From the NCBI GenBank assembly GCA_015296025.1, contig DVDZ01000120.1, forward strand, positions 1-34,347: 34,347 bases of DNA, given 5' to 3'. This document shows positions 1 to 7,925 of this stretch, in pieces; positions within the stretch are counted from its first letter, which is position 1, and every line of letters starts with the position of its first letter. The position numbers and the translations under genes are program-made. Source of the stretch: Thermosynechococcus sp. M46_R2017_013 (GTDB taxonomy: Bacteria > Cyanobacteriota > Cyanobacteriia > Thermosynechococcales > Thermosynechococcaceae). Under the pieces are notes generated by a model. That model made no database searches. It saw only the letters and a list, made by a program, of their open reading frames with translations, and had not been told where the DNA came from.

Positions 1-390
1 CAAAAAACGAATGGGTACACGCCACCCCACTGGGACTGCGTCATCTTCGACGAGTACCACTACGGCGCCTGGCGTGAGAAGGCCAAAGACTTGTTCGAGG
101 CCGAGGACGAAGCCATAGACTACTTTGACGAAGACATCCTGCCCATCACCACCGACCACTACTTGTACCTGTCCGGTACGCCCTTTCGCGCGATCGCCAG
201 CGGCGAGTTCATCGAGGAGCAGATTTACAACTGGACCTACACCGACGAGCAGCGTGCCAAAGCGGAATGGGATGAAACGAAAGGCCCCAACCCCTACGTC
301 TTCCTACCTGTGCTGGCCTATGACGGCAGTTCCATGCGCCAGATTGACGCCGCCGGTGTGTTGGAGATGGCGATGAGTCAGAAGTGTTGA
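1..390 (+). pseudogene. Truncated SF2 helicase / restriction-type protein (3' part, 5' end outside window)
   Basis: The frame is open from base 1 and ends at TGA 388-390. The translation carries a DExH-type motif II (VIFDEYHYGAW, from about base 40) and then LYLSGTPFRA (from about base 163). These match motifs II and III of SF2 helicase/translocase subunits of restriction-type enzymes. The stretch GEFIEEQIYNWTYTDEQRAKAE follows the pattern I recall for that family. The protein stops about 60 residues after the SGTPFR motif. The second RecA-like domain (motifs IV-VI) is absent, and the last 25-30 residues (from about VFLPVLAYDG) no longer look like the family, so a deletion or fusion is likely. 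The piece is GC-rich. No methylase or specificity subunit is visible. I infer a decayed defence-gene remnant. The upstream part lies outside the window, so the intact 5' length is unknown. Confidence 0.6.
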
Positions 391-818
391 ACGATAGATT
401 GAGAGACTAGAAAAAAGGGAAGAAGTGGTTTATTCTTCCCTTGAAAAATAGAAAAACAACCAAATTACCATGGCATCCTTTGAAAAGATTGTCAAGTCTA
501 TCCTTAGACAAGTTGAGCTATTTGCAACTAGAACTCAGTCGGCGATGTTCAATAGTGCATTGGAGCGTTGATTGGCAGCCAGCGCCCCTTGTGGCTTAAA
601 GCGTTAAGTTTTGTTAGAGGATTCAACACTTCTAGTCGGGAGTATGTCACCGTGTTGATTCACTGTGCTAGTACTGACCACCCTTCAACTTAAAGAGCCA
701 CAATTCTCCCCTCGCTTGCCATTGTTAATTTTGTGAGCTGTCTAGATCTAGCTTTTTAGCTCGAAGTCCAAGGGTGGCTATCGGGGTGGGGTCTGCTTCT
801 TCTCAGACTGGCTTGGCC
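391..818. other. Non-coding gap between truncated helicase and GerM gene
   Basis: This 428-nt stretch has no convincing coding frame. It holds the minus-strand terminator hairpin at 411-443, the 10-bp palindrome CTAGATCTAG at 742-751, and a short inverted repeat CTTAA-AGCG-TTAAG at 595-608. GAGCT (735-739) can pair with AGCTC (758-762) around the palindrome. I recognise no tRNA, IS end or known ncRNA. It may be a scar of the event that truncated the helicase, or it may encode a short minus-strand RNA. Confidence 0.5.
411..443 (-). terminator. Hairpin with T-tract on the minus strand
   Basis: A perfect 10-bp stem (AAGGGAAGAA 415-424, TTCTTCCCTT 433-442) encloses an 8-nt loop. The run of six A at 411-416 gives a U-tract only for a transcript read on the minus strand. 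On the plus strand the stem is followed by GAAAAAT, so it would be a weaker stop for the truncated helicase frame that ends at 390. The nearest known minus-strand gene ends at 819. Confidence 0.6.
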
Positions 819-1403
819 CTATTGGCTGCGCAGGGCAAAGGCTGTTTGAAAGTCCTGACGGGTCATGGGTTGTGTCACCTCTAGTCCCTCGCCTCCCAGT
901 ACACGCAGTGGCTCACCGCCAACGGAAATCCACACAGGAGCATTGGGATTACTGGCCGTTGCTGTGTAGAGTATTTGTCCTAAACGCGCTTGCATTGAAG
1001 CACTTCCGCCCCCTTTTGTAAACTCTGGGGAGAGATCGATATGAATGCCGTCGGCTTTAAGTTCTACACGGTTGACACGGGTATTGTCTGGAATACTGGT
1101 GGTGACATCCCGATTGGCAGGCCCTATCAAGAGCCGCTCCAGACGAGATTGGATAAAGAGTTCCGGTCGCGCTGCCGGCGCATTGATACGTACTGTGGAG
1201 GGCACTAAAACTAGTCTGTCTCCTTCATTTTTAACCCAAAAGAGTTGGGTTTCCTGTTGCTGGGCAACTTCCGCTGAATTGGGAACTGTATTTCTCTGTT
1301 GGGGCGGACTCAAGGTTAGCCATGCCGCTGTACCAGCCGAAGCAAGGCCAATAACAGCCAGCACAATCAAGGCGGGGCGGGAGCGGGTGACTTTTGCGAC
1401 CAT
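819..1403 (-). CDS. GerMN-domain protein, membrane-anchored
   Basis: A 194-residue protein with a single N-terminal hydrophobic segment (about residues 9-30: signal anchor or signal peptide). One GerMN (spore germination GerM) domain follows, roughly residues 50-180. It includes SRLERLLIGP, the typical VELKADGIHIDLSPEF strand-turn-strand, and a Q/RLGQILYTAT helix. Cyanobacteria do not sporulate; in them this extracytoplasmic domain occurs alone in small envelope proteins of unknown role, possibly linked to peptidoglycan. The frame is open up to 1454, but I chose ATG 1403 because AAGGAGA (1417-1411) sits 7 nt upstream, a very good ribosome-binding site, while the upstream ATGs have none. The gene is divergent from the DUF6439-like gene. 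Domain call is good; function is unknown. Confidence 0.8.
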   Translation of the reverse strand: MVAKVTRSRPALIVLAVIGLASAGTAAWLTLSPPQQRNTVPNSAEVAQQQETQLFWVKNEGDRLVLVPSTVRINAPAARPELFIQSRLERLLIGPANRDVTTSIPDNTRVNRVELKADGIHIDLSPEFTKGGGSASMQARLGQILYTATASNPNAPVWISVGGEPLRVLGGEGLEVTQPMTRQDFQTAFALRSQ

Positions 1404-1549
1404 CGCAATCTCTCCTTGGCGGGGCGCACCTGCTTTTAGTTTAGACAGCATCATTCAAAAGTAAAGTTCCAGTATCCATCGCGTTAGAGGAAGCCAGAAA
1501 CTGCTTAAGCTATAAGGGATAGCATTTTGTACTTTCATAACTTCAAATT

Positions 1550-1795
1550 ATGCTGCAAAGAACGCCTCGGACTGAAGAACTGGCCACTGCTCTCCTTGAT
1601 GCAGTTAGGATTGCGCCTCAAGATTGGCATCGCCTTAAGGGAAATCGCCGTGCCCGTGCTCTTGAACAAGCGGCTGCCGCCCTTGTTTATCTCCTAAAGG
1701 AAAATGATGCGGAAGCACTGGCACATCTGCAACAGGCGGTGGGTTGGCTCGATCACTCGATTAGTGCGCCCCCTTGCCCTACCCACCACCATTAG
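1550..1795 (+). CDS. Small conserved cyanobacterial protein (DUF6439-like)
   Basis: An 81-residue soluble protein with two predicted helices (TEELATALLDAVRIAP and ARALEQAAAALVYLLKEND). Its basic WHRLKGNRRAR segment and C-terminal GWLDHSISAPPCP are features I associate with the cyanobacterial DUF6439 family; this assignment is from memory. No signal peptide, membrane segment or catalytic motif is visible. The last four bases overlap the end of the convergent DUF2227 gene (1792-1795). ATG 1550 is the only sensible start; no clear Shine-Dalgarno precedes it. Function unknown. Confidence 0.7.
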   Translation: MLQRTPRTEELATALLDAVRIAPQDWHRLKGNRRARALEQAAAALVYLLKENDAEALAHLQQAVGWLDHSISAPPCPTHHH

Positions 1796-2286
1796 CGCCG
1801 CCAGCGTCGCCACTGGGAAACCACGAAATCACTGGTGACATGGAGCAATGCCGATAGCTCTAAACCAAGGGCGATCGCGACTCCCCATCGCCAATTTATT
1901 CCCTGCCAGCGACGTAACCATTCCTGTATGAGGGGAAGCTGTCCAGTGCATGAGGCGACTCCGGCCACAAAACCCAGTCCTAACCCCAGCCAAAGGCTCA
2001 AATAGAGTAGCCGAATCGTTGTGCCGACCATAGGACCATGGGTCCAAAATGAGCGGTGAGAAAAGGTCTTTTGGTAGGGTAGCCATATTCCCCGTAGCCA
2101 GCCCCAACGGTAATAGGGCAAAGAGAGTGGTGTATCGAGGTCTGGACTAAGGAGAAAGCCGCCAATACCAAAGCTACTGCTGGCAATCACTCCCCATCGC
2201 CAGTCCCGCGTGAGGGCACTGGCTGTGAAGCCCACAAGGGGCATGCCAATCCAAGTCAAGCGATCGTGGGTACGGCCACTGGGCAT
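1792..2286 (-). CDS. DUF2227 putative metal-binding membrane protein
   Basis: A 164-residue protein matching the DUF2227 putative metal-binding family common in cyanobacteria. Potential ligands appear in family-typical places: H7/D8 in GRTHDRL, D49 and D51 in LLSPDLDTP, H77 in FSHRSFW and H83 in WTHGP. Hydrophobic stretches at about 31-47, 90-110 and 135-155 suggest membrane association. ATG 2286 has CGGAG 6 nt upstream. The gene converges on the DUF6439-like gene with a 4-nt overlap. It is divergent from the amidase gene across about 270 nt. The biochemical role is not known to me. Confidence 0.75.
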   Translation of the reverse strand: MPSGRTHDRLTWIGMPLVGFTASALTRDWRWGVIASSSFGIGGFLLSPDLDTPLSLPYYRWGWLRGIWLPYQKTFSHRSFWTHGPMVGTTIRLLYLSLWLGLGLGFVAGVASCTGQLPLIQEWLRRWQGINWRWGVAIALGLELSALLHVTSDFVVSQWRRWRR

Positions 2287-2557
2287 TGATGACTCCGCAG
2301 AGATTTCCTAGGGTAAGCCTACGGAAAAGTGGTCTAGATCATGCAATCGGAGAACTCATTAACTCCAGTGTGCGTCTAAGTGGACTTGAACCAAGCTGAA
2401 ATTTGAATCTGATGAGGGGCGATCGCGCAAAACTAAATCGCAGGATGTGCCAGTTCACATGCCTGTCCCTGATCAAGTATGCTGAGCACATTTACCTAGG
2501 CGGCTTAGCTAGTCAACTTGATAGTGCGTTGTGCATCGCTGGTGGAGGAAGCGTGAG

Positions 2558-4333
2558 ATGGATCAACCGTGGCGTTCGTGGCAATCTCGAGCTGTGATGA
2601 GTGTTCTATGGGCACCCACTGCTGCATTGATCATGGCTCAGCCCGCTTCGGCTAGCCGCCTACAGTTATGGCGACTCAACCCGGCCACCAATCAACTGGA
2701 AATTCGCACAGAACGAGGGGTTCAACCCCGTGCTGAGTTGGTTTACAATCCGACCCGCCTTGTAATTGACTTGCCCGGTGTAGTTCTCGGTAGCCCCCAG
2801 ATTACTCAAAACTATAGTGGTGCCATTCGCCAAGTACGAGTTGCCCAGTTTGACCCCCAAACTACCCGGATTGTGGTGGAGTATGCAGCTGGTGTAACCA
2901 TTGACCCGCAGCAAGTGCGCTTTCGAGGGGTAACAGCGAATAACTGGTTGGTGCAACTGCCTACCCCACAGCAACAAACAGTTTCGTTACCGACTCCTCC
3001 ACCCCCTTCTCCTCCGGTAACGCCCACAGAGCCACTGCAAATGCGAAGTTGGCGGGCAGATGGCACGGGTTTTCTGGTGCTGGCCGATCGCCCACTCCCT
3101 GAAGGAAGTTACACCATTCGCCGTCTCCGCCGCGATCGGATTGAAATTCTTCTCAGCAACAGTGAACTGATTCGCAATTTTAGTCCTCGGCGTCTGGAGT
3201 TGCGCCGCTTTGGGCGCGATCGCGTCCGGGCAGAGATACGTGCTCAAAGCAATCGCCAAGTCCAAATTAGCCTCGACATTGACCCCCAAGAGGCCGATTG
3301 GCAAGTTTCTCCCCACAATGACGGCTTTGTAATTGTGCCCTCAACCACAGCAATTGCACCGATTCCACCATCGCCCCAACGCCCCAGTGTCATGCCTGCA
3401 GCCAATGCTCAAACCCCCGTCACAACGATTCAGCGTGTTGATCTAGGGGGACGGGAGTTGCTGATTCAGGGCGATCGCACCATTTTTTATAGCGTGGGTT
3501 GGGAGGGCGATCGCTATCGCATTCGTTTACGCCAAGCCCAATTAGGCAGCCAAGTCCGAGAACCCTATCTTGCCACTGGCAGCCCCCTAAGCAATATTGA
3601 ATTTCGCCAAGAGGAGAACCAGAGTGTTTCTATTTTGTTGACCCCTGCCCCCAACTTTCGGATTCTTGGTCCTCGCCCCCTCTCCGCGGAATCCTTTGTG
3701 GTGCAAATCCAAGGGGTGAATGACTCACCGACGAGTGCCCCTACACCCATTGACGTGCCCCCCACAGCAACAACCCAGCCCGTCCCCCGTGGCCGTTTGG
3801 TGGTAGTCATCGATCCCGGACATGGCGGAGGCGATCCCGGTGCCATTGGTATTGGCGGCATTCGTGAAAAGGATATGGTTCTGGAGATTGGTCTGCAAGT
3901 TGCCCAATTTTTGCAGCAGCAAGGGGTACAGGTGATGATGACTCGAACTACAGATATTGATCTAGACTTGGCTCCGCGGGTGGCCATTGCCGAACAGGCA
4001 CGAGCCAATGCATTTGTGAGCATTCACGCCAACGCCATTAGTCTGGCTCGCCCCGATGTCAATGGCTTAGAGACCTACTTTGCACCCGGACGTTCAAGTC
4101 GCTTGGCCTCTGCAATTCACAACAGTATTCTCAATTCCCTGAATATCCGAGATCGTGGAGTTAGGGCTGCTCGCTTCTATGTAATTCGCAATACGTCAAT
4201 GGATTCTGCCCTTGTCGAGATAGGGTTTGTTACAGGTGCAGAGGACGCTGCCAATCTCCGGAATCCTGCTTGGCGGACACAAATGGCACGGGCGATCGCC
4301 CAAGGCATTCTCAACTTTTTGCAGAGACGTTAA
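2558..4333 (+). CDS. amiC: N-acetylmuramoyl-L-alanine amidase, AMIN + Amidase_3 (AmiC type)
   Basis: An exported zinc amidase that cleaves the amide bond between N-acetylmuramic acid and the stem peptide of peptidoglycan; cyanobacterial AmiC proteins act in cell separation. It has 591 residues: signal sequence ending near ASA (about residue 33), an N-terminal AMIN domain (about 35-135), a proline-rich linker, a further AMIN-like region (about 290-385), a Pro/Thr linker, and a C-terminal Amidase_3 domain (about 413-591). Zinc and catalytic residues are intact: H422 in DPGHGG, E437 in REKD, H490 in SIHAN and E554 in VEIGF. The frame is open from GTG 2531, but ATG 2558 is preceded at good spacing by GGAGGAA (2544-2550), so I chose it. 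The stop codon ends one base before the 3' end of the convergent tmRNA gene. Confidence 0.9.
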   Translation: MDQPWRSWQSRAVMSVLWAPTAALIMAQPASASRLQLWRLNPATNQLEIRTERGVQPRAELVYNPTRLVIDLPGVVLGSPQITQNYSGAIRQVRVAQFDPQTTRIVVEYAAGVTIDPQQVRFRGVTANNWLVQLPTPQQQTVSLPTPPPPSPPVTPTEPLQMRSWRADGTGFLVLADRPLPEGSYTIRRLRRDRIEILLSNSELIRNFSPRRLELRRFGRDRVRAEIRAQSNRQVQISLDIDPQEADWQVSPHNDGFVIVPSTTAIAPIPPSPQRPSVMPAANAQTPVTTIQRVDLGGRELLIQGDRTIFYSVGWEGDRYRIRLRQAQLGSQVREPYLATGSPLSNIEFRQEENQSVSILLTPAPNFRILGPRPLSAESFVVQIQGVNDSPTSAPTPIDVPPTATTQPVPRGRLVVVIDPGHGGGDPGAIGIGGIREKDMVLEIGLQVAQFLQQQGVQVMMTRTTDIDLDLAPRVAIAEQARANAFVSIHANAISLARPDVNGLETYFAPGRSSRLASAIHNSILNSLNIRDRGVRAARFYVIRNTSMDSALVEIGFVTGAEDAANLRNPAWRTQMARAIAQGILNFLQRR

Positions 4334-4716
4334 TGGAGCTGACGGGAGTCGAACCCGTGTCCGCCCTAGCTATTCATCGACTGCTCCTTCACAGGTTTAG
4401 CCTTTCTTACCCTCAGGCGGGAACTGTTCCTTATCCCGAACAGTAGGATGCTCTGGTAGAGTCTTTACTAAACAGCTCACCAGAGAGAGCTGCCTAGTGC
4501 ATCCGTTGGGGTTAACCCGCTGCCCTTAACGGAGTCAGACAGCGAGTGCTCGAACCTGGATAGAGGTCTTAGGCTACCGCAGCAGCTTTACGAGCGAAAG
4601 GAACGATGTTGTTCGCAGTTACTTTTAGTTTGGACTCTGGATTAACGAGAGATAGCCCACTCTCGACCTGCATCACAGCCCAACTTTCACTAGGACGTCG
4701 AAGCCGTTTCAGCCCC
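4334..4716 (-). ncRNA. ssrA: Transfer-messenger RNA (tmRNA)
   Basis: One-piece tmRNA of about 383 nt that rescues stalled ribosomes with SmpB and tags the nascent chain for proteolysis. The 5' end (GGGGCUGAAACGGCUUCGAC) pairs through GGGGCUG with CAGCUCC at the 3' end. The 3' end also contains the T-arm GGGUUCGACUCCC. The discriminator is A at 4334 and CCA is not encoded. The tag frame reads ANNIVPFARKAAAVA followed by UAA (4616-4569), a cyanobacterium-like tag. Pseudoknot-like pairing segments fill 4380-4560. The 3' end directly abuts the stop codon of the convergent amidase gene. The mature 5' end could be one base either side of 4716. Confidence 0.95.
4569..4616 (-). other. tmRNA tag-peptide reading frame
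   Basis: The resume codon GCG at 4616-4614 starts the tag ANNIVPFARKAAAVA and TAA at 4571-4569 ends it. The alanine-rich, small-hydrophobic C-terminus is the type of degron recognised by Clp-family proteases. Confidence 0.85.
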
Positions 4717-4734
4717 CTGATTAGAGCTATTTCT

Positions 4735-4763
4735 AAGTTAGCGTATTTTCTTGAACTTGACAA
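4735..4763 (-). promoter_or_regulatory. Candidate ssrA promoter
   Basis: TTGTCA (4763-4758) and TAACTT (4740-4735) are separated by 17 nt on the minus strand. This would start transcription about 10-20 nt upstream of the mature tmRNA 5' end, leaving a short leader for RNase P to remove. The -35 box matches consensus in 5 of 6 positions; the -10 box is weak. Confidence 0.35.
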
Positions 4764-4770
4764 TAGGGAA

Positions 4771-6474
4771 TTACTCAAGGGAGCGACGGCCGATGGTGTA
4801 GGGTTTTGAGCGTGGTGCCGGTTTTGCCATAGTCATCTTACGGTCTAACTGTTTGTATTTGTCAAAGTAGGATTGCCACACAGAAGGCGCATCCAATGTA
4901 TCACCCCCATGGGTGGTCAAGCGTTGCCGCACCCGACAAAGAACTGGTGTATTCACACAGGCACCGGCAATAATCACTTGGCCTTTACTGAGGGCGGGCA
5001 GTTCTTTAAGCAGATCCCGCCCTGCTGCCTCTACTCCATGTTTGAGGCTCTCTTGATCCACGGGATTGACAATTCGGAGAATAAACTGGCTCATACACTG
5101 GGAAAGTACATCACTGTCTAGTTTTCCTGGCCGCTGGGTAATGAGTCCCACCCCCACTCCAAATTTACGCCCCTCACTGAGGATAGTGCGCAATACCTGC
5201 TTACATTGGGAGGGTTCATGGGCAGGGGCAAAGCGATGCGCTTCCTCAATCAAAATAAAGACCGGGTAGGGGAGGTACTGCTCATGTCCCTGAGAGACGT
5301 GACCTTTGTGGGTATTGATGCGAGCGTGGTTTGCTTGACGCAAAATGGCCGTGGCAATGACCTGCTGCTCCTCTAGGGGAATCTCATTCATTTGTAAGAT
5401 CGTTACTTGACCGGGGACAAATAAGGTCTGCAAGGATAAGTGTTCGTGGGAATGGAAGTAGGGAGAGCGCTGCATCTTTTCTAGTTTCCAAGCTAGCGCA
5501 TCGGCGGAAGACCCCTGCTTGATATTCCCCTCCTCGTTTTCAACTTGATCCACGCTATAGACAGTGTTGATTAAGTCCTGTATGCCCCAATGGAGCTGTT
5601 TATAGGTACTGCGCACTTGATCGTAAGCTTTTTTGAGAATGGCCTGCTGGCGATCGCTCATCGGGGGAAGCAGTGTAAGAATATCGTAAAATTCAAGGGA
5701 AGAAACCCGTATTTTAATTTCCTCTGGTGAAATACATCTCACCTGAGGCTGATAGCCATCGTTGCCCCTAAAGGCGTCATGTCCCCTGATTTGCGTCAGT
5801 GTATGGTATTCGCCGTGGGGGTCGAAAATGAGTACTGCAGCTCGATTTTTGGGCAACAGCAACTCCTCCACCAAAACTCCTGCGGTATAGGACTTGCCAG
5901 ATCCTGTCCCTGCGAGGATAGCCACATGGGTGCTCACGAGTTCTTTGACATCAAGGGTAATGGGAACGGCTCCCTCCTCCCGTAACAACAGCGAACCAAT
6001 GTGGGCAGCGCCTACCTCCTCAGGTTTTTTCTTGTTGAGAACGCGCTGCAGCAGTTCGTTTTCCGCCAGATACACCTTAGCGCCGGGCAAGGGGAGCCGC
6101 CGCAAATTATTGAAGCCAAACACTGGGTGAAATTCCCCAATGACCTCCACGGTCATTTCATAGAGTTCCGGCGATTCACAGGTAAAACCAATGAGAGACG
6201 CCACTGCGCTGGTGTTGAGTTCATAATCGGCAAACATCCGATCTGGCAGATGCTCAATGAGACGGCAGCCGGTAATCTTGCCCAAGACTTCGTGAGCATT
6301 GCCCCTGTCGGAATTCACCCCCTCCTTTGGGCGATCGCTCAACTCATAGTAAACAAATTCACCAATCCGAGACGGTTGAGGGTCAGTAGTAATAAACACG
6401 TATTCACTGCCGCTCTCTCCAGGGCCTTTAACAATGCCAACGATGGTGCGGGAGGGATTGTGATTGGTAATCAT
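4771..6474 (-). CDS. HerA-type ATPase (DUF87, FtsK/HerA superfamily)
   Basis: A 567-residue P-loop ATPase. The N-terminal HAS-barrel-like region (about 1-160) precedes a HerA/DUF87 motor domain with Walker A GTGSGKS (189-195), the DPHGEYH segment (an Asp-Pro-His-Gly-Glu motif typical of HerA), a Walker B-like FILIEEAHRFAP, and a C-terminal TQRPGKLDSDVLSQC followed by an arginine-finger-like region. HerA proteins are hexameric DNA translocases that usually act with the nuclease NurA in end resection. No NurA gene is adjacent here, so the partner and substrate are uncertain. The frame is open to 6516, but ATG 6474 (MITNHNPSRT) fits the family start better. It lies between tmRNA and psb32, all on the minus strand. 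Confidence 0.8.
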   Translation of the reverse strand: MITNHNPSRTIVGIVKGPGESGSEYVFITTDPQPSRIGEFVYYELSDRPKEGVNSDRGNAHEVLGKITGCRLIEHLPDRMFADYELNTSAVASLIGFTCESPELYEMTVEVIGEFHPVFGFNNLRRLPLPGAKVYLAENELLQRVLNKKKPEEVGAAHIGSLLLREEGAVPITLDVKELVSTHVAILAGTGSGKSYTAGVLVEELLLPKNRAAVLIFDPHGEYHTLTQIRGHDAFRGNDGYQPQVRCISPEEIKIRVSSLEFYDILTLLPPMSDRQQAILKKAYDQVRSTYKQLHWGIQDLINTVYSVDQVENEEGNIKQGSSADALAWKLEKMQRSPYFHSHEHLSLQTLFVPGQVTILQMNEIPLEEQQVIATAILRQANHARINTHKGHVSQGHEQYLPYPVFILIEEAHRFAPAHEPSQCKQVLRTILSEGRKFGVGVGLITQRPGKLDSDVLSQCMSQFILRIVNPVDQESLKHGVEAAGRDLLKELPALSKGQVIIAGACVNTPVLCRVRQRLTTHGGDTLDAPSVWQSYFDKYKQLDRKMTMAKPAPRSKPYTIGRRSLE

Positions 6475-6548
6475 TGCCCAAGATGGCTGCCCCAACAGAG
6501 GTATGTTTAATCTCAATCCTAAGCAATTAATCAGGTGTAGGAAAGATT

Positions 6549-7355
6549 CTACTCCTCCAGCACCGGCGGCAGACTAGGGCCAGGAATTAAAAAAGCAACA
6601 ATTGCACCAAGAGCAAAACCAGCAACATTGCGCAGAATCGGAAGCCACTCTTGGGTGCGCGCTAGCACAGGCCCAAAGCCAAAGGCAAAGAAAAGCATTC
6701 CCCACAGCGGCGAAAAGAGGAGAATCCACTTCCAAGCCACTTTTTGATCGGCACGGCGGGGACGAGCGACAAAGCCCAAAATAATCCCACCAAAGATAGA
6801 AGTCGCAAGGGTGAGCACCCACTGTTCTTGGGGTAGTCCCGGTACAGCGCGGCATCCCCCTTGGGCAAGGCAGGTTTCAATAGCATGGAGGGATTGCAGG
6901 ATTGCCTGATCTTCGCCGTTGTCACGAATAAAGTATTGATTGCCAAAACGGGTTTGTAACTCGACCCAAAAGGTGCGCTGGAGAACGCGGTAAGCGGTGT
7001 CTCCAACATTGAAGTTCAAAAGATTGCCACCACGGGTGTCAGCCACCAGCAGAATACTGCGATCATCCAAGTCCCAAAAATCCCGTACCGCTAAGCCGGG
7101 AGTGCGATCGTATTGGGTGAGGACACGCAGTTTCCACCCTGTCTGTGCTTCAAAGTCTGCCAGTTCGCTGTCGAGGCGTTCTTTTTGAACCGGTGTGAGA
7201 ATTTGGGCGAGGTCAACGACATTGGTTGGCTCCTTAGGCAGCAATTCTGGATTGTTAAAGCTGTGAGCAGGGGCGATCGTCCCCAACCAGCAGAGGCTCA
7301 CCAGCACCATCCCTAAGCCAATTTGGCGAAACCAGCGCCGCACGTGTTCAAGCAT
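6549..7355 (-). CDS. psb32: Psb32-like TPM-domain protein
   Basis: A 268-residue protein of the TPM (TLP18.3/Psb32/MOLO-1) family. In cyanobacteria Psb32 is a thylakoid-associated protein that protects photosystem II from photodamage and speeds its repair. Visible parts: a signal peptide at 1-31 (hydrophobic core then APAHS), a TPM domain at about 43-165 starting VVDLAQILTP and including DRTPGL, RSILLVAD and GDTAYRVL, a Cys pair in ETCLAQGGCRA, and two or three hydrophobic segments at about 178-265 that would anchor the C-terminus. ATG 7355 fits the signal-peptide start. The stop is 74 nt upstream of the HerA-like start. A sigma-70-like promoter lies just upstream. Confidence 0.82.
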   Translation of the reverse strand: MLEHVRRWFRQIGLGMVLVSLCWLGTIAPAHSFNNPELLPKEPTNVVDLAQILTPVQKERLDSELADFEAQTGWKLRVLTQYDRTPGLAVRDFWDLDDRSILLVADTRGGNLLNFNVGDTAYRVLQRTFWVELQTRFGNQYFIRDNGEDQAILQSLHAIETCLAQGGCRAVPGLPQEQWVLTLATSIFGGIILGFVARPRRADQKVAWKWILLFSPLWGMLFFAFGFGPVLARTQEWLPILRNVAGFALGAIVAFLIPGPSLPPVLEE

Positions 7356-7393
7356 CGTAATAAAAATTTACAAATAGGGCATCTTTTTTAATT

Positions 7394-7423
7394 ATCTTAA
7401 GGGTATGCTGCGAAACATTGCAA
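7394..7423 (-). promoter_or_regulatory. Candidate promoter of psb32
   Basis: TTGCAA (7423-7418) and TAAGAT (7399-7394) are separated by 18 nt on the minus strand. Each box matches the sigma-70 consensus in 4 of 6 positions. The AT-rich leader runs about 35 nt to ATG 7355. Confidence 0.4.
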
Positions 7424-7490
7424 TCAGCCCCAGCGTCTTCCCAGACAATATGGAGCTTTTGTTAAACTCACCCTATCCTGAGAATCCCGT

Positions 7491-7499
7491 TGTTATACT
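7491..7499 (+). promoter_or_regulatory. Candidate extended -10 promoter of the DUF2949 gene
   Basis: TGTTATACT on the plus strand is an extended -10 element (TGn plus TATACT). No good -35 box is visible. The implied leader is about 45 nt to ATG 7552. Confidence 0.4.
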
Positions 7500-7551
7500 G
7501 CAAGTCTAAAGGTTGTCCTGTCCCTGTTTTACTGGTTACTCCTCACCGACA

Positions 7552-7764
7552 ATGTTCCACTCTCCTCAGCTACTGCAATACCTTGAACAGGAACTGGCAC
7601 TGCCACCAGAGACTATTGCCATGGCTTTGCGTCAGTGGCAACAGCAGCGGGGATCACTGCCGATTATTCTTTGGCAGTATGGATTAATTACGCTGGAGCA
7701 GTTGGATCGGATTTTTGAGTGGCTGGATCAAACGCGAGGCGATCGCCTTCCTCAGGTTCTGTAA
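7552..7764 (+). CDS. DUF2949 small cyanobacterial protein
   Basis: A 70-residue soluble protein whose core (LLQYLEQELALP, AMALRQWQQQRG, PIILWQYGLITLEQLDRIFEWLD) matches the cyanobacterium-specific DUF2949 family as I remember it. It is helical throughout, with no signal or membrane segment. The frame is open upstream to 7513 but the family begins close to the LLxFL motif, so ATG 7552 (MFHSPQLLQ) is preferred; there is no clear Shine-Dalgarno. It is divergent from psb32 and appears monocistronic. Function unknown. Confidence 0.75.
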   Translation: MFHSPQLLQYLEQELALPPETIAMALRQWQQQRGSLPIILWQYGLITLEQLDRIFEWLDQTRGDRLPQVL

Positions 7765-7904
7765 GTTCTAAATTAAATTTTCCTTTCCTAGAAGCGAGGT
7801 CTTCCCTTGGGGGAATTATTATCTTCGACAAACCTGCCTATGAGATTCCCCTTCAATCCTTAGCAACTGACTTTAGGACAACCGGATACACTGGGGGAGT
7901 AATT

Positions 7905-7925
7905 AGAAACTTTTCAGAAGTTTCT
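7905..7925 (+). terminator. Hairpin downstream of the DUF2949 gene
   Basis: AGAAACTT (7905-7912) pairs with AAGTTTCT (7918-7925) around a 5-nt TTCAG loop. There is no real U-tract after it, so termination is uncertain. A second, longer-range pairing GGGGAAT (7810-7816) with ATTCCCC (7845-7851) lies upstream. The rest of 7765-8028 shows no gene. Confidence 0.3.

Noticed and set aside
742-751. CTAGATCTAG palindrome as an IS end
   Set aside because: No matching inverted partner, target duplication or transposase frame nearby.
1404-1454. Upstream ATGs of the GerM gene
   Set aside because: The strong AAGGAGA site fits only ATG 1403.
4606-4809. Open frame of 67 codons on the plus strand across the tmRNA gene
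   Set aside because: It lies antisense to ssrA and the end of the HerA gene, has no homology I recognise, and is explained by the RNA gene.
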